This document shows positions 1 through 6,060 of a stretch of DNA of 6,060 nt, in pieces (position 1 is the stretch's first letter; each line of letters opens with the position of its first letter). The notes beneath the pieces were generated by a model. It saw only the letters and a program-made list of their open reading frames with translations, was not told the origin of the DNA and ran no database searches. Source of the stretch: an uncultured Pseudomonadota bacterium (GTDB lineage: Bacteria; Pseudomonadota; Gammaproteobacteria; Burkholderiales; Methylophilaceae); assembly GCA_903854305.1 (NCBI GenBank), contig CAINWC010000374.1:1-6060 (forward strand), given 5' to 3'. The position numbers and the translations under genes are program-made.

Positions 1-493
1 GACATTTCTCATCTTGGCAGCCATCATTCTTAACACCTAAAGAGGTTAATAAATCAACCATTTTAGTGTTACCTGTATCACGTACCACACGAATAATATC
101 AACGTCTGCACGCATTTTGATATTGACGTCAGCCCCTTTTTCAGCCAAATATTTTACAATCTTATCAAAACCGTCATACGCTGCTAGGTGAAAAGCGGTC
201 ATTTTTGTCATTGGATGTTGGTAGTTGAGGTTAGCGCCGTGTTCAGTTAAGTATTTAACTGTTTCAAATTGGCCTTTTGTCGCCGCCATTTGGATTGGTG
301 ACCATGCAAAATAAGTTGCATTCACATCTACGCCACTTTCAATATATTTTTTCACTAGCTTCATATCACCCTTACCAATAGCATCTGTAAATTCAACAGA
401 TTGATCATCGGTAAGTTGTGTTGCAGCCATGGTGTTGATTGAAAAACCTAACACTACTACTGCCAACAACATTTTAAAAAATTTAATGCTCAT
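1..493 (-). CDS. Exported ankyrin-repeat protein (3' end outside window)
   Basis: The open frame encodes 164 visible residues and has no stop before the window edge, so the C-terminus is missing. The N-terminus (MSIKFFKMLLAVVVLGF...) is a Sec-type signal peptide with a likely cleavage after the MAA at residues 22-24, so the protein should be periplasmic. About four ankyrin-like repeats follow, near residues 33-58, 61-90, 95-124 and 128-155. Repeat landmarks include TEHGANLN (83-90), FHLAAYDG (101-108) and AEKGADVN (117-124). Ankyrin repeats usually bind other proteins; the partner here is unknown. The visible end has two cysteines (C159, C164). An alternative in-frame ATG lies at 506-508, just after an in-frame stop (509-511), and would add only MGQKI. 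I prefer 493 because GGGG at 503-506 is a weak ribosome site 9 nt upstream of it, while nothing precedes the earlier ATG. The gene starts 63 bp after the purL stop with no terminator visible between, so it may be co-transcribed with purL. Confidence 0.85.
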   Translation of the reverse strand, partial: MSIKFFKMLLAVVVLGFSINTMAATQLTDDQSVEFTDAIGKGDMKLVKKYIESGVDVNATYFAWSPIQMAATKGQFETVKYLTEHGANLNYQHPMTKMTAFHLAAYDGFDKIVKYLAEKGADVNIKMRADVDIIRVVRDTGNTKMVDLLTSLGVKNDGCQDEKC

Positions 494-556
494 TATTTTC
501 TGCCCCATTTATTAAATTTAATTTGTACTTCATTAAGAACAACACACTAAAAACCA

Positions 557-3500
557 TTAACCGATATAACTTCTTGCATTGCGGAACATACGCAACCAAG
601 CACTATCTTCAGCATCACCACATGTTTGCCATGTGTTTTGCACATTGCGAATTACCCGTTCAGGATGTGGCATCATAATACTAAAACGTCCATCTGTGCT
701 GGTTAATCCAGTAACACCTTGCGGTGAACCGTTTGGGTTAAACGGATAGCTAACCGTTGGATTTGATGCATGATCGATAAAGCGCATCGTCACCAATTTT
801 TTAGCTAACAAGTCATTGACCGCAGTTTGTTCAGTTGGTTCTTTAGAAAACTCGGCAAAACCTTCTCCATGCGCCACTGCGATTGGCATTTTGCTACCAG
901 CCATGCCATTAAAAAATAAAGAAGGCGACTCTAAAACTTCTACCATTGCCAATCTAGCTTCAAATTGTTCTGACTTATTGCGTACAAAATGTGGCCAATG
1001 TGCCGCACCTGGGATAAGTTCGCGCAGGTTACTCATCATTTGGCAACCGTTACAAATGCCTAATGCAAAGCTATCACCGCGCTCAAAGAATGCTGAAAAC
1101 TCATCACGTGCTCGGGCATTAAATAAAATCGATTTAGCCCAGCCTTCACCTGCACCGAGCACATCACCATAAGAAAAACCGCCGCAAGCGACTACGCCAG
1201 CAAAGTCTTTTAGTGATATGCGACCTGCAATAATGTCACTCATGTGTACGTCAAACGTAGCAAAACCTGCACGATCAAATGAAGCCGCCATTTCCACATG
1301 ACCATTCACACCTTGCTCACGTAATATCGCCATTTTTGGACGTGAGCCAATATTAATATAAGGCGCAGCGATGTTTTCACTAATATCAAACGTAGGCTCT
1401 GAAAATAAACCTCGATTGCTATCATCTAAAATACGGTCGTATTCTTGTTGCGCGCAAAGTGGGTTATCCCGTAGCTTTTGCATTTGGTAAGTCGTTTCTG
1501 ACCACATACGGTGCAAGTTAATGCGCGTATCGCTAAACACCACGCTGCCATTTTGCTTGATTTCAATTTGATTACCCGTCACAACATCGGCCACCACGTG
1601 CGCCAAACCATTGAATTGCGCAGCGATCGTAGCTGCATGTTGCGCTTCGACTTGAATCACCGCACCTAATTCTTCGTTATACAACACACTGGCAATGTCA
1701 GCTTGCTGAGTCAAACTAGAAACATCCACCTGCAAACCGCAATGCCCAGCAAAGCTCATCTCAAGCAAGGTCGTAAATAAACCACCATCAGACCTATCGT
1801 GATAAGCCAATAGTTTTCCGGATTTATTCAGCTGCTGAATGGTCGTGAAAAAGTGTTTTAATTGTTGAGCATCGTCTACATCTGGCGCAACATCGCCCAC
1901 AGCACCGTAGACCTGCGCCAAGCTTGAGCCACCCATGCGATTTTTACCTACGCCAAGATCAATGAGAATCAGCTTCGTCGACACATTCGTTTGCAACTGC
2001 GGTGTGAGTGTTTTACGTGCATCAGATGTTTCTGCAAAGGCTGTCACTACTAATGAAATCGGTGATGTCACCGCCTTATTGACCCCATCATCGTTCCATA
2101 CAGTTTTCATACTCATGGAATCTTTACCAACAGGAATGCTAATGCCCAATTGCGGACAAAGCTCCATCCCTACGGCTTTTACCGTGTCGAACAAGGCCGC
2201 ATCTTCACCTGCATGACCCGCTGGCGCCATCCAATTGGCAGATAATTTTAAATCACTTAAATCATCAATCAAACAAGCTGCGATATTGGTAATCGATTCA
2301 CCGATGGCCATACGACCTGAAGCCGGCGCATTCACCAGCGCTAACGGCGCTTTTTCGCCAATCGCAAACGCTTCACCTTTGTATGTTTCGTAACCTGCAA
2401 GCGTCACGGCCACATCGGCCACAGGAATTTGCCACGGCCCAACCATTTGCTCACGAGCGACCAAACCAGTCACAGAACGATCGCCAATAGTAATTAGGAA
2501 TGTTTTATCTGCAACCCCTGGCAGCCTTAGCACACGCGCTGCGGCCTCTTTTAAATCAATATTACTCGTGTCAAAAGCGCTTAATTGACGCACTGCACTT
2601 TTAACATCTCTTGTCATTTTTGGCGGCTTACCAAGCAATACCGATAAATCCATATCAACAGGTTTGTTATCAAAGTGACTATCGGCCACGGTTAGATGGC
2701 GCTCTTCTGTCGCAACACCAACTACAGCGAACGGACAACGCTCACGTTCACAAATCGCTTTGAAGCGTGGTAAATCTTCCTGCGCAATCGCCATCACATA
2801 ACGCTCTTGTGCCTCATTGCTCCATAATTCGCGTGGAGACATGCCAGGTTCTTCATTGTGTACATCGCGCAATTGAAAAGTCGCGCCCACAGCCGCATCA
2901 TTCACCAATTCGGGGAAAGCGTTAGAAATACCACCCGCACCCACATCGTGAATACTTAAAATCGGGTTGTTATCACCAAGCTGCCAGCAACGGTCAATCA
3001 CTTCCTGCGCACGTCGTTCTAGCTCAGGGTTACCGCGTTGTACTGAATCAAAATCTAAATTTTCAATATTACTGCCAGTATCCATGCTGGATGCCGCGCT
3101 ACCACCAAGACCAATCAACATGGCTGGGCCGCCCAATTGCACTAAAGCTGCGCCGGCAGGAATCGGATTCTTTTTAGAATGCTTAGCAGAGATATTACCT
3201 ACACCGCCAGCCAACATGATTGGCTTATGGTAACCACGCACCTCACCCGCTGATTCAAGCTCAAAAGTACGGAAATAGCCCGCAATATTCGGCCGACCAA
3301 ACTCATTGTTGTAAGCCGCGCCGCCTAGTGGACCATCAATCATAATTTGTAATGGCGATGCCGTACGTGAAGGCTTGCCGTAAGACTGCTCCCAAGGCTG
3401 TTCGAAGCCTGGTACATTTAAATTAGACACTGAAAACCCAGTCAAACCCGCTTTCGGTTTAGAGCCGCTACCGGTTGCGCCTTCATCACGAATCTCGCCA

Positions 3501-4453
3501 CCAGCACCTGTTGCAGCACCGGCAAACGGCGAAATTGCCGTTGGGTGGTTATGCGTTTCTACCTTCATCAGGTAATGCATTTCTTCTTCAATAAAACCAT
3601 AAGCACCATCGGCTTGCGGATAAAAGCGCTTGGTTTTTTCGCCCTGCGCACCACTAGCCACAATAGAAGAATTATCTGAATAGGCCACCACGGTTTTACC
3701 CGGGTGCAATTTGTGCGTATTACGAATCATGCCGAACAATGATTGCGCTTGCGCTACGCCATCAATCACCCAATCGGCATTAAAAATCTTGTGGCGACAA
3801 TGTTCAGAGTTTGCCTGTGCAAACATCATCAACTCAACATCGGTCGGATTACGACCAATTCGAGTGAAGTTTTCAACCAAATAGTCAACTTCATCAGGCG
3901 ATAAAGCCAAACCTAATTCAGCATTCGCTTGGTTAAGCGCTGCCTGCGCGCCACCCAGCACATCTACCGAACTTAGCGGCACTGGCTCAGCTTGGTGATA
4001 CAGCGCTGCTGCATCACTCAAATTAGCGAAAACGGCTTCAGTCATACGATCATGAATCGCCGCTTTAACGGCCAGCTTTTCTGCATCAGTTAAAGGCGCA
4101 TGATCTTTTTTGGCAACATAATAAGCAATACCACGCTCAATACGCTGCACGCCAGGTAAACCACAGTGCTTTGCAATGTCAGTAGCACGCGATGCCCAAG
4201 GTGAAATCGTACCAGGCCGAGGAATCACTAAAAACAGCTCACCAACAGGTGCCTCTTCAGCCATTTTTGGGCCGTAAGTCAGAATCTTTTGTAAGGTTTC
4301 TTGCTGGCTAGCGCTTAAATCGCTATCAGCCCAAACAAAGTGCCAAAAATCACCATGCAAATGACTAATTTGCGGCGCTGAAGTTTTTAAAGTGGCAAGA
4401 ATCTTTTCAAGACGAAAAGAAGAAAGCGCCGAGCTACCGCGAAGACTAATCAT
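557..4453 (-). CDS. purL: Phosphoribosylformylglycinamidine synthase (FGAM synthetase), large single-chain type
   Basis: This 1298-residue enzyme catalyses the fourth step of de novo purine synthesis: FGAR + glutamine + ATP to FGAM + glutamate + ADP + Pi, in the cytoplasm. It matches the E. coli/Salmonella enzyme (about 1295 residues) from end to end. The order is an N-terminal PurS-like domain (about 1-145), a linker, the two-lobed synthetase region (about 170-1000) and a class I glutamine amidotransferase domain (about 1039-1298). Visible motifs are SEHCRHK (216-222), MKVETHNHP (296-304), the ATP loop [12 protein letters not shown] (312-323), IHDVGAGG (501-508), GKDSMSMKT (776-784) and HDRSDGG (885-891). 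E719, N723 and D886 align with metal-binding residues of the Salmonella enzyme. The amidotransferase triad is complete: C1134 in [10 protein letters not shown]1263 and E1265 in MMPHPER. No frameshift or missing key residue is seen. The start is forced: an in-frame stop lies at 4484-4486 and no other start codon follows before the conserved LRGS. No Shine-Dalgarno sequence precedes it. It is the first gene after a strong terminator. Confidence 0.98.
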   Translation of the reverse strand: MISLRGSSALSSFRLEKILATLKTSAPQISHLHGDFWHFVWADSDLSASQQETLQKILTYGPKMAEEAPVGELFLVIPRPGTISPWASRATDIAKHCGLPGVQRIERGIAYYVAKKDHAPLTDAEKLAVKAAIHDRMTEAVFANLSDAAALYHQAEPVPLSSVDVLGGAQAALNQANAELGLALSPDEVDYLVENFTRIGRNPTDVELMMFAQANSEHCRHKIFNADWVIDGVAQAQSLFGMIRNTHKLHPGKTVVAYSDNSSIVASGAQGEKTKRFYPQADGAYGFIEEEMHYLMKVETHNHPTAISPFAGAATGAGGEIRDEGATGSGSKPKAGLTGFSVSNLNVPGFEQPWEQSYGKPSRTASPLQIMIDGPLGGAAYNNEFGRPNIAGYFRTFELESAGEVRGYHKPIMLAGGVGNISAKHSKKNPIPAGAALVQLGGPAMLIGLGGSAASSMDTGSNIENLDFDSVQRGNPELERRAQEVIDRCWQLGDNNPILSIHDVGAGGISNAFPELVNDAAVGATFQLRDVHNEEPGMSPRELWSNEAQERYVMAIAQEDLPRFKAICERERCPFAVVGVATEERHLTVADSHFDNKPVDMDLSVLLGKPPKMTRDVKSAVRQLSAFDTSNIDLKEAAARVLRLPGVADKTFLITIGDRSVTGLVAREQMVGPWQIPVADVAVTLAGYETYKGEAFAIGEKAPLALVNAPASGRMAIGESITNIAACLIDDLSDLKLSANWMAPAGHAGEDAALFDTVKAVGMELCPQLGISIPVGKDSMSMKTVWNDDGVNKAVTSPISLVVTAFAETSDARKTLTPQLQTNVSTKLILIDLGVGKNRMGGSSLAQVYGAVGDVAPDVDDAQQLKHFFTTIQQLNKSGKLLAYHDRSDGGLFTTLLEMSFAGHCGLQVDVSSLTQQADIASVLYNEELGAVIQVEAQHAATIAAQFNGLAHVVADVVTGNQIEIKQNGSVVFSDTRINLHRMWSETTYQMQKLRDNPLCAQQEYDRILDDSNRGLFSEPTFDISENIAAPYINIGSRPKMAILREQGVNGHVEMAASFDRAGFATFDVHMSDIIAGRISLKDFAGVVACGGFSYGDVLGAGEGWAKSILFNARARDEFSAFFERGDSFALGICNGCQMMSNLRELIPGAAHWPHFVRNKSEQFEARLAMVEVLESPSLFFNGMAGSKMPIAVAHGEGFAEFSKEPTEQTAVNDLLAKKLVTMRFIDHASNPTVSYPFNPNGSPQGVTGLTSTDGRFSIMMPHPERVIRNVQNTWQTCGDAEDSAWLRMFRNARSYIG

Positions 4454-4653
4454 GAGTAAGTGGTGAATAGTTAAATTGACATTTTACCCGAATTTGAGTG
4501 GAATATCCCCATAAGCATGTTGTTAGGTGACAACTAGAATTTGAATAGATGAAAAAGTAAGGCGGTAAATAACTTTTTAGACCAATACGCTTACTTTGAA
4601 ACATTGTAAAAATACGTAAGACTTACATCGCCTGAACAAATCTGCTCGAATGT
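4454..4653 (-). other. purL upstream region (leader and promoter, not resolved)
   Basis: About 200 bp lie between the terminator and the purL start. No reading frame of note occurs here. Because the terminator lies upstream, the purL promoter must be in this stretch or reach it by readthrough. A TAAAAT hexamer reading toward purL (4481-4486) could be a -10 element with a short leader of about 20 nt, but its -35 position (GGGATA) is poor. TACAAT further upstream (4603-4608) also lacks a good -35. A perfect 11-nt inverted repeat, gtaag-a-cttac, sits at 4616-4626. I do not recognise a riboswitch or a known operator. Confidence 0.4.
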
Positions 4654-4654
4654 A

Positions 4655-4700
4655 AAAAAGGGGTTACTGATTGATTGAATTCAATAAGTAACCCCTTTTT
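4655..4700 (-). terminator. Rho-independent terminator after the DUF4197 gene
   Basis: The arms 4655-4668 (aaaaaggggttact) and 4687-4700 pair perfectly over 14 bp around an 18-nt loop. The loop holds a 12-bp palindrome, attgaattcaat (4674-4685), which may form a small inner stem. Read on the minus strand, the stem is followed by a run of six T (complement of 4654-4659), as expected for an intrinsic terminator of the DUF4197 gene, whose stop codon is 38 nt upstream. On the plus strand only five T, inside the arm, follow the GC core, so plus-strand activity is possible but there is no converging gene to need it. Confidence 0.9.
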
Positions 4701-4725
4701 AAGCTAACCAATTTAAGCTAACCAA
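4698..4725. repeat. Two perfect tandem copies of a 14-bp unit
   Basis: The unit tttaagctaaccaa occurs at 4698-4711 and again, directly adjacent and identical, at 4712-4725. It lies in the 3' untranslated region of the DUF4197 transcript. The first three bases of copy one are also the last three of the terminator arm, so the duplication straddles the terminator boundary. It looks like a recent slippage duplication; no function is evident. Confidence 0.9.
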
Positions 4726-4738
4726 AGATTACATAGCT

Positions 4739-5422
4739 CTAATTCCCTAACGCACCAAACACTTTTTTCAACAAACTGCTGGTTTGTCCAACAGGGTCTT
4801 GGCGAATAGCGGCTTCTTCTTTTGCCATCATTAAATACACGCCATCCAACGTTTTCTGCGTCACATATTGCTCAAGATTCACTTGATCTTTTTTAACCAC
4901 ACCAAACTTACTGCCCATTTCAGCAAATTTATTATATTGCTGTGCAAGCTGAACATTCGCAGTCGCCTTTTGAACAATTGGTAAAAACTTACTGGCCATA
5001 GGAGCTGAAGTGGTTTTTTTGAAATACTGCGTGGCAGCATCGTCACCGCCAGTCAAAATAGTTTTAGCATCAGCAACACTCATCTTCTTCACTGAATCTA
5101 CCAACAAGGCTTTCGCTTCTGGCACGGCTGCTTCCGCAGCACGGTTCATTTTAAGCACCAGTTCATCGGCTTGCTTACCCATACCAAACATGCGCATGGC
5201 CTTTTCAACTTTTTTCATGCTATCTGGTAACGGAATTTTAACTTCAGGATTACCAAGAAATCCATCCGCTGCACTTAATTGACCTACCGCTTTGGTTGCG
5301 GCTTGAATCAAGGCTTCCTTCAAGCCGCCACTGGCTTCGGTGTTACTCAAATCACTCATACTAAGTGCATTAGCGTGTGTCGTGAATATAATAAAACTTA
5401 ACGCCGTGATTATAAAACGCAT
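4739..5422 (-). CDS. Periplasmic DUF4197 family protein
   Basis: The product has 227 residues, the usual length of this family of unknown function found in Proteobacteria. A Sec signal peptide (MRFIITALSFIIFTTHANA) ends in an AxA site at residue 19; there is no lipobox cysteine, so a soluble periplasmic form is expected. Family landmarks appear in order: GLKEAL (33-38), DGFLGN (53-58), IPLP (63-66), MNRAAEAAVPEA (92-103), ILTGGDDAATQYF (122-134) and LDGVYLMMAKEEAAIRQDP (192-210), followed by a C-terminal amphipathic stretch, SLLKKVFGAL. The mature protein looks mainly helical and contains no cysteine and no recognisable catalytic motif. The start is well supported by GGAGAG placed 4 nt before the ATG. 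The gene follows the glycogen phosphorylase gene by 101 bp and has its own terminator. Whether it is functionally linked to that gene is unknown. The family assignment comes from recalled motifs, not a search. Confidence 0.9.
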   Translation of the reverse strand: MRFIITALSFIIFTTHANALSMSDLSNTEASGGLKEALIQAATKAVGQLSAADGFLGNPEVKIPLPDSMKKVEKAMRMFGMGKQADELVLKMNRAAEAAVPEAKALLVDSVKKMSVADAKTILTGGDDAATQYFKKTTSAPMASKFLPIVQKATANVQLAQQYNKFAEMGSKFGVVKKDQVNLEQYVTQKTLDGVYLMMAKEEAAIRQDPVGQTSSLLKKVFGALGN

Positions 5423-5426
5423 TTTT

Positions 5427-5432
5427 CTCTCC
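5427..5432 (-). promoter_or_regulatory. Strong ribosome binding site of the DUF4197 gene
   Basis: On the minus strand GGAGAG is followed by AAAA and then the ATG at 5420-5422. This is the clearest Shine-Dalgarno sequence in the window and fixes the start of the gene. Its first G is also the last base of a small hairpin (5432-5447). Confidence 0.85.
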
Positions 5433-5447
5433 AGTAATTATTTACTG
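5432..5447 (-). repeat. Small inverted repeat touching the ribosome binding site
   Basis: cagtaa (5432-5437) and ttactg (5442-5447) are perfect complements around the 4-nt spacer ttat. In the mRNA this would be a 6-bp hairpin ending on the first G of the GGAGAG site. As DNA it is a 16-bp dyad and could also be an operator half-site pair. It may be fortuitous in such AT-rich sequence. Confidence 0.55.
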
Positions 5448-5450
5448 CAC

Positions 5451-5507
5451 AAGCTTAACGTAAATTATTATTTATTAACTAAACCTAATAACAATTTACG
5501 TTTGCTT
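5451..5507. repeat. Long imperfect inverted repeat between glgP and the DUF4197 gene
   Basis: The core arms aacgtaaatt (5457-5466) and aatttacgtt (5493-5502) pair perfectly over 10 bp. Outside them aagc (5451-5454) pairs with gctt (5504-5507) across a small internal loop. Inside, ttatt (5468-5472) pairs with aataa (5487-5491) after one mismatch, leaving a 14-nt loop (5473-5486). That gives 19 pairs in 57 nt. It starts only 16 nt past the glgP stop. No T-run follows it on the minus strand and the stem is AT-rich, so it is not a standard intrinsic terminator; it may be an mRNA 3'-end hairpin or an operator. Confidence 0.75.
5467..5494 (-). promoter_or_regulatory. Possible sigma-70 promoter for the DUF4197 gene
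   Basis: On the minus strand TTGTTA (5489-5494, four of six to the -35 consensus) and AATAAT (5467-5472, five of six to the -10 consensus) are separated by 16 bp. The start of transcription would fall about 35-40 nt before the ATG. The region is very AT-rich, so a match of this quality can occur by chance. The elements lie inside the inverted repeat, which would suit a repressor site if the promoter is real. Confidence 0.3.
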
Positions 5508-5523
5508 CACCATGCACTTTATC

Positions 5524-6060
5524 TTATTTAACCGCCTTGGCTGATTTGCTTGGGCTCACTTTCCAAATATTTTTGGCATACTCACCAATCGCACGATCAC
5601 TTGAGAACTTAGCCATATTCGCCACATTTAAAATCGCTAATCGTGTCCACTCATCTTGATTTTTGTACACTTTAGAGACGTTATCTTGCGCTTCAATATA
5701 ACTGGCGTAATCAGCAAGCAATAGATATTGATCACCATTATTAAGCAAGTTATCAACAATCGGTTGATAGCGACTTGGCTCATCAACTGAGAAGAAACCG
5801 CTGGCGATCATATCCAACACTTCCTTCAACGCGGGGTTACTATTATAGTAATCGCGCGGGTTGTAGCCATTAGCTTTAACTTCAGCCACTTGTGGTGTCG
5901 TTAGGCCGAAAATAAATATATTTTCAGCACCTACCTCTTCCATAATTTCAACGTTTGCACCATCCAATGTACCGATGGTTAGCGCACCGTTGAGGGCCAT
6001 TTTCATGTTACCTGTGCCGCTTGCCTCAGTACCCGCAGTTGAAATTTGCTCAGATAAATC
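5524..6060 (-). CDS. glgP: Glycogen/maltodextrin phosphorylase, C-terminal part (5' end outside window)
   Basis: The frame is open to the window edge and encodes the last 178 residues of a protein that in this family (GT35) usually has about 800-840. The enzyme splits alpha-1,4-glucan with phosphate to release glucose 1-phosphate in the cytoplasm, using pyridoxal phosphate. The fragment starts inside the family signature: [16 protein letters not shown], with the PLP-binding lysine encoded at 6001-6003, followed by [25 protein letters not shown] and the C-terminal [19 protein letters not shown] block are also typical. The methionine at 6006 is internal, not the start, because the conserved signature continues upstream of it. 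The tail [10 protein letters not shown] is a short basic extension. The fragment does not separate glycogen from maltodextrin phosphorylase (glgP or malP), so the symbol is tentative. No clear terminator with a T-run follows the stop. Confidence 0.95.
   Translation of the reverse strand, partial: DLSEQISTAGTEASGTGNMKMALNGALTIGTLDGANVEIMEEVGAENIFIFGLTTPQVAEVKANGYNPRDYYNSNPALKEVLDMIASGFFSVDEPSRYQPIVDNLLNNGDQYLLLADYASYIEAQDNVSKVYKNQDEWTRLAILNVANMAKFSSDRAIGEYAKNIWKVSPSKSAKAVK

Noticed and set aside
511..522. 12-bp palindrome attaaatttaat between purL and the ankyrin gene
   Set aside because: It contains only A and T, has no loop or GC stem, and is expected by chance in such sequence; it is not a terminator.
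816..1172. 118-codon open frame on the plus strand
   Set aside because: It lies fully antisense to the amidotransferase domain of purL, whose conserved residues account for the sequence; the translated product has no recognisable domain.
1935..2216. 93-codon open frame on the plus strand
   Set aside because: Antisense shadow of the conserved synthetase region of purL, with no ribosome site or known motif.
2967..3233. 88-codon open frame on the plus strand
   Set aside because: Antisense shadow of purL, as above.
4624..4654. Possible stem tacat...atgta in the purL upstream region
   Set aside because: Only five pairs plus two across a bulge around a 16-nt loop; too weak to call a riboswitch or attenuator.
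5010..5282. 90-codon open frame on the plus strand
   Set aside because: Antisense to the conserved core of the DUF4197 protein.
5493..5508. Similarity of AAGCAAACGTAAATT on the minus strand to the enterobacterial PurR box
   Set aside because: Only the left half (AnGCAAACGT) fits; the right half of the dyad does not, and the site lies before the DUF4197 gene rather than before purL.
5340..5531. 63-codon hydrophobic open frame on the plus strand
   Set aside because: It is the complement of the DUF4197 signal peptide and the AT-rich spacer; its hydrophobic look follows from that composition, and no ribosome site is seen.
5524..6006. Separate 160-residue gene starting at the ATG at 6006
   Set aside because: The phosphorylase signature continues in frame upstream to the window edge, so this methionine is internal to a longer protein.

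Overview
This is an ordinary chromosomal stretch of a proteobacterium. All four genes that can be supported lie on the minus strand. Evidence for the group is the large single-chain PurL of about 1300 residues, which is close to the E. coli protein throughout, plus a periplasmic DUF4197 protein, a family common in Proteobacteria. Base composition is moderate, with AT-rich spacers. A beta- or gammaproteobacterium fits; a low-GC methylotroph of the Methylophilaceae type is a guess that the sequence alone cannot prove.

Reading in the direction of transcription, from high to low coordinates: (1) 6060-5524 is the C-terminal 178 residues of a glycogen/maltodextrin phosphorylase, including the PLP lysine; its 5' part lies outside the window. 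(2) A 101-bp spacer holds a long imperfect inverted repeat, a possible promoter, a small hairpin and a strong ribosome binding site. (3) 5422-4739 is an exported DUF4197 protein. (4) A 285-bp spacer holds a 14-bp tandem repeat, a strong intrinsic terminator and about 200 bp of leader or promoter region for the next gene. (5) 4453-557 is purL, complete and apparently intact. (6) After 63 bp with no visible terminator, 493-1 is a small exported ankyrin-repeat protein that runs off the window edge.

The genes do not form an obvious pathway. glgP belongs to storage-glucan breakdown and purL to de novo purine synthesis; the other two are small exported proteins without a known partner here. The terminator between DUF4197 and purL makes purL the start of a separate transcription unit, possibly shared with the ankyrin gene. 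No mobile element, CRISPR array, RNA gene or new defence-like system is visible. The items most worth a second look are in the spacers: the 57-nt inverted repeat before the DUF4197 gene, the hairpin touching its ribosome binding site, the 14-bp duplication next to the terminator, and the absence of a Shine-Dalgarno sequence before a forced purL start.
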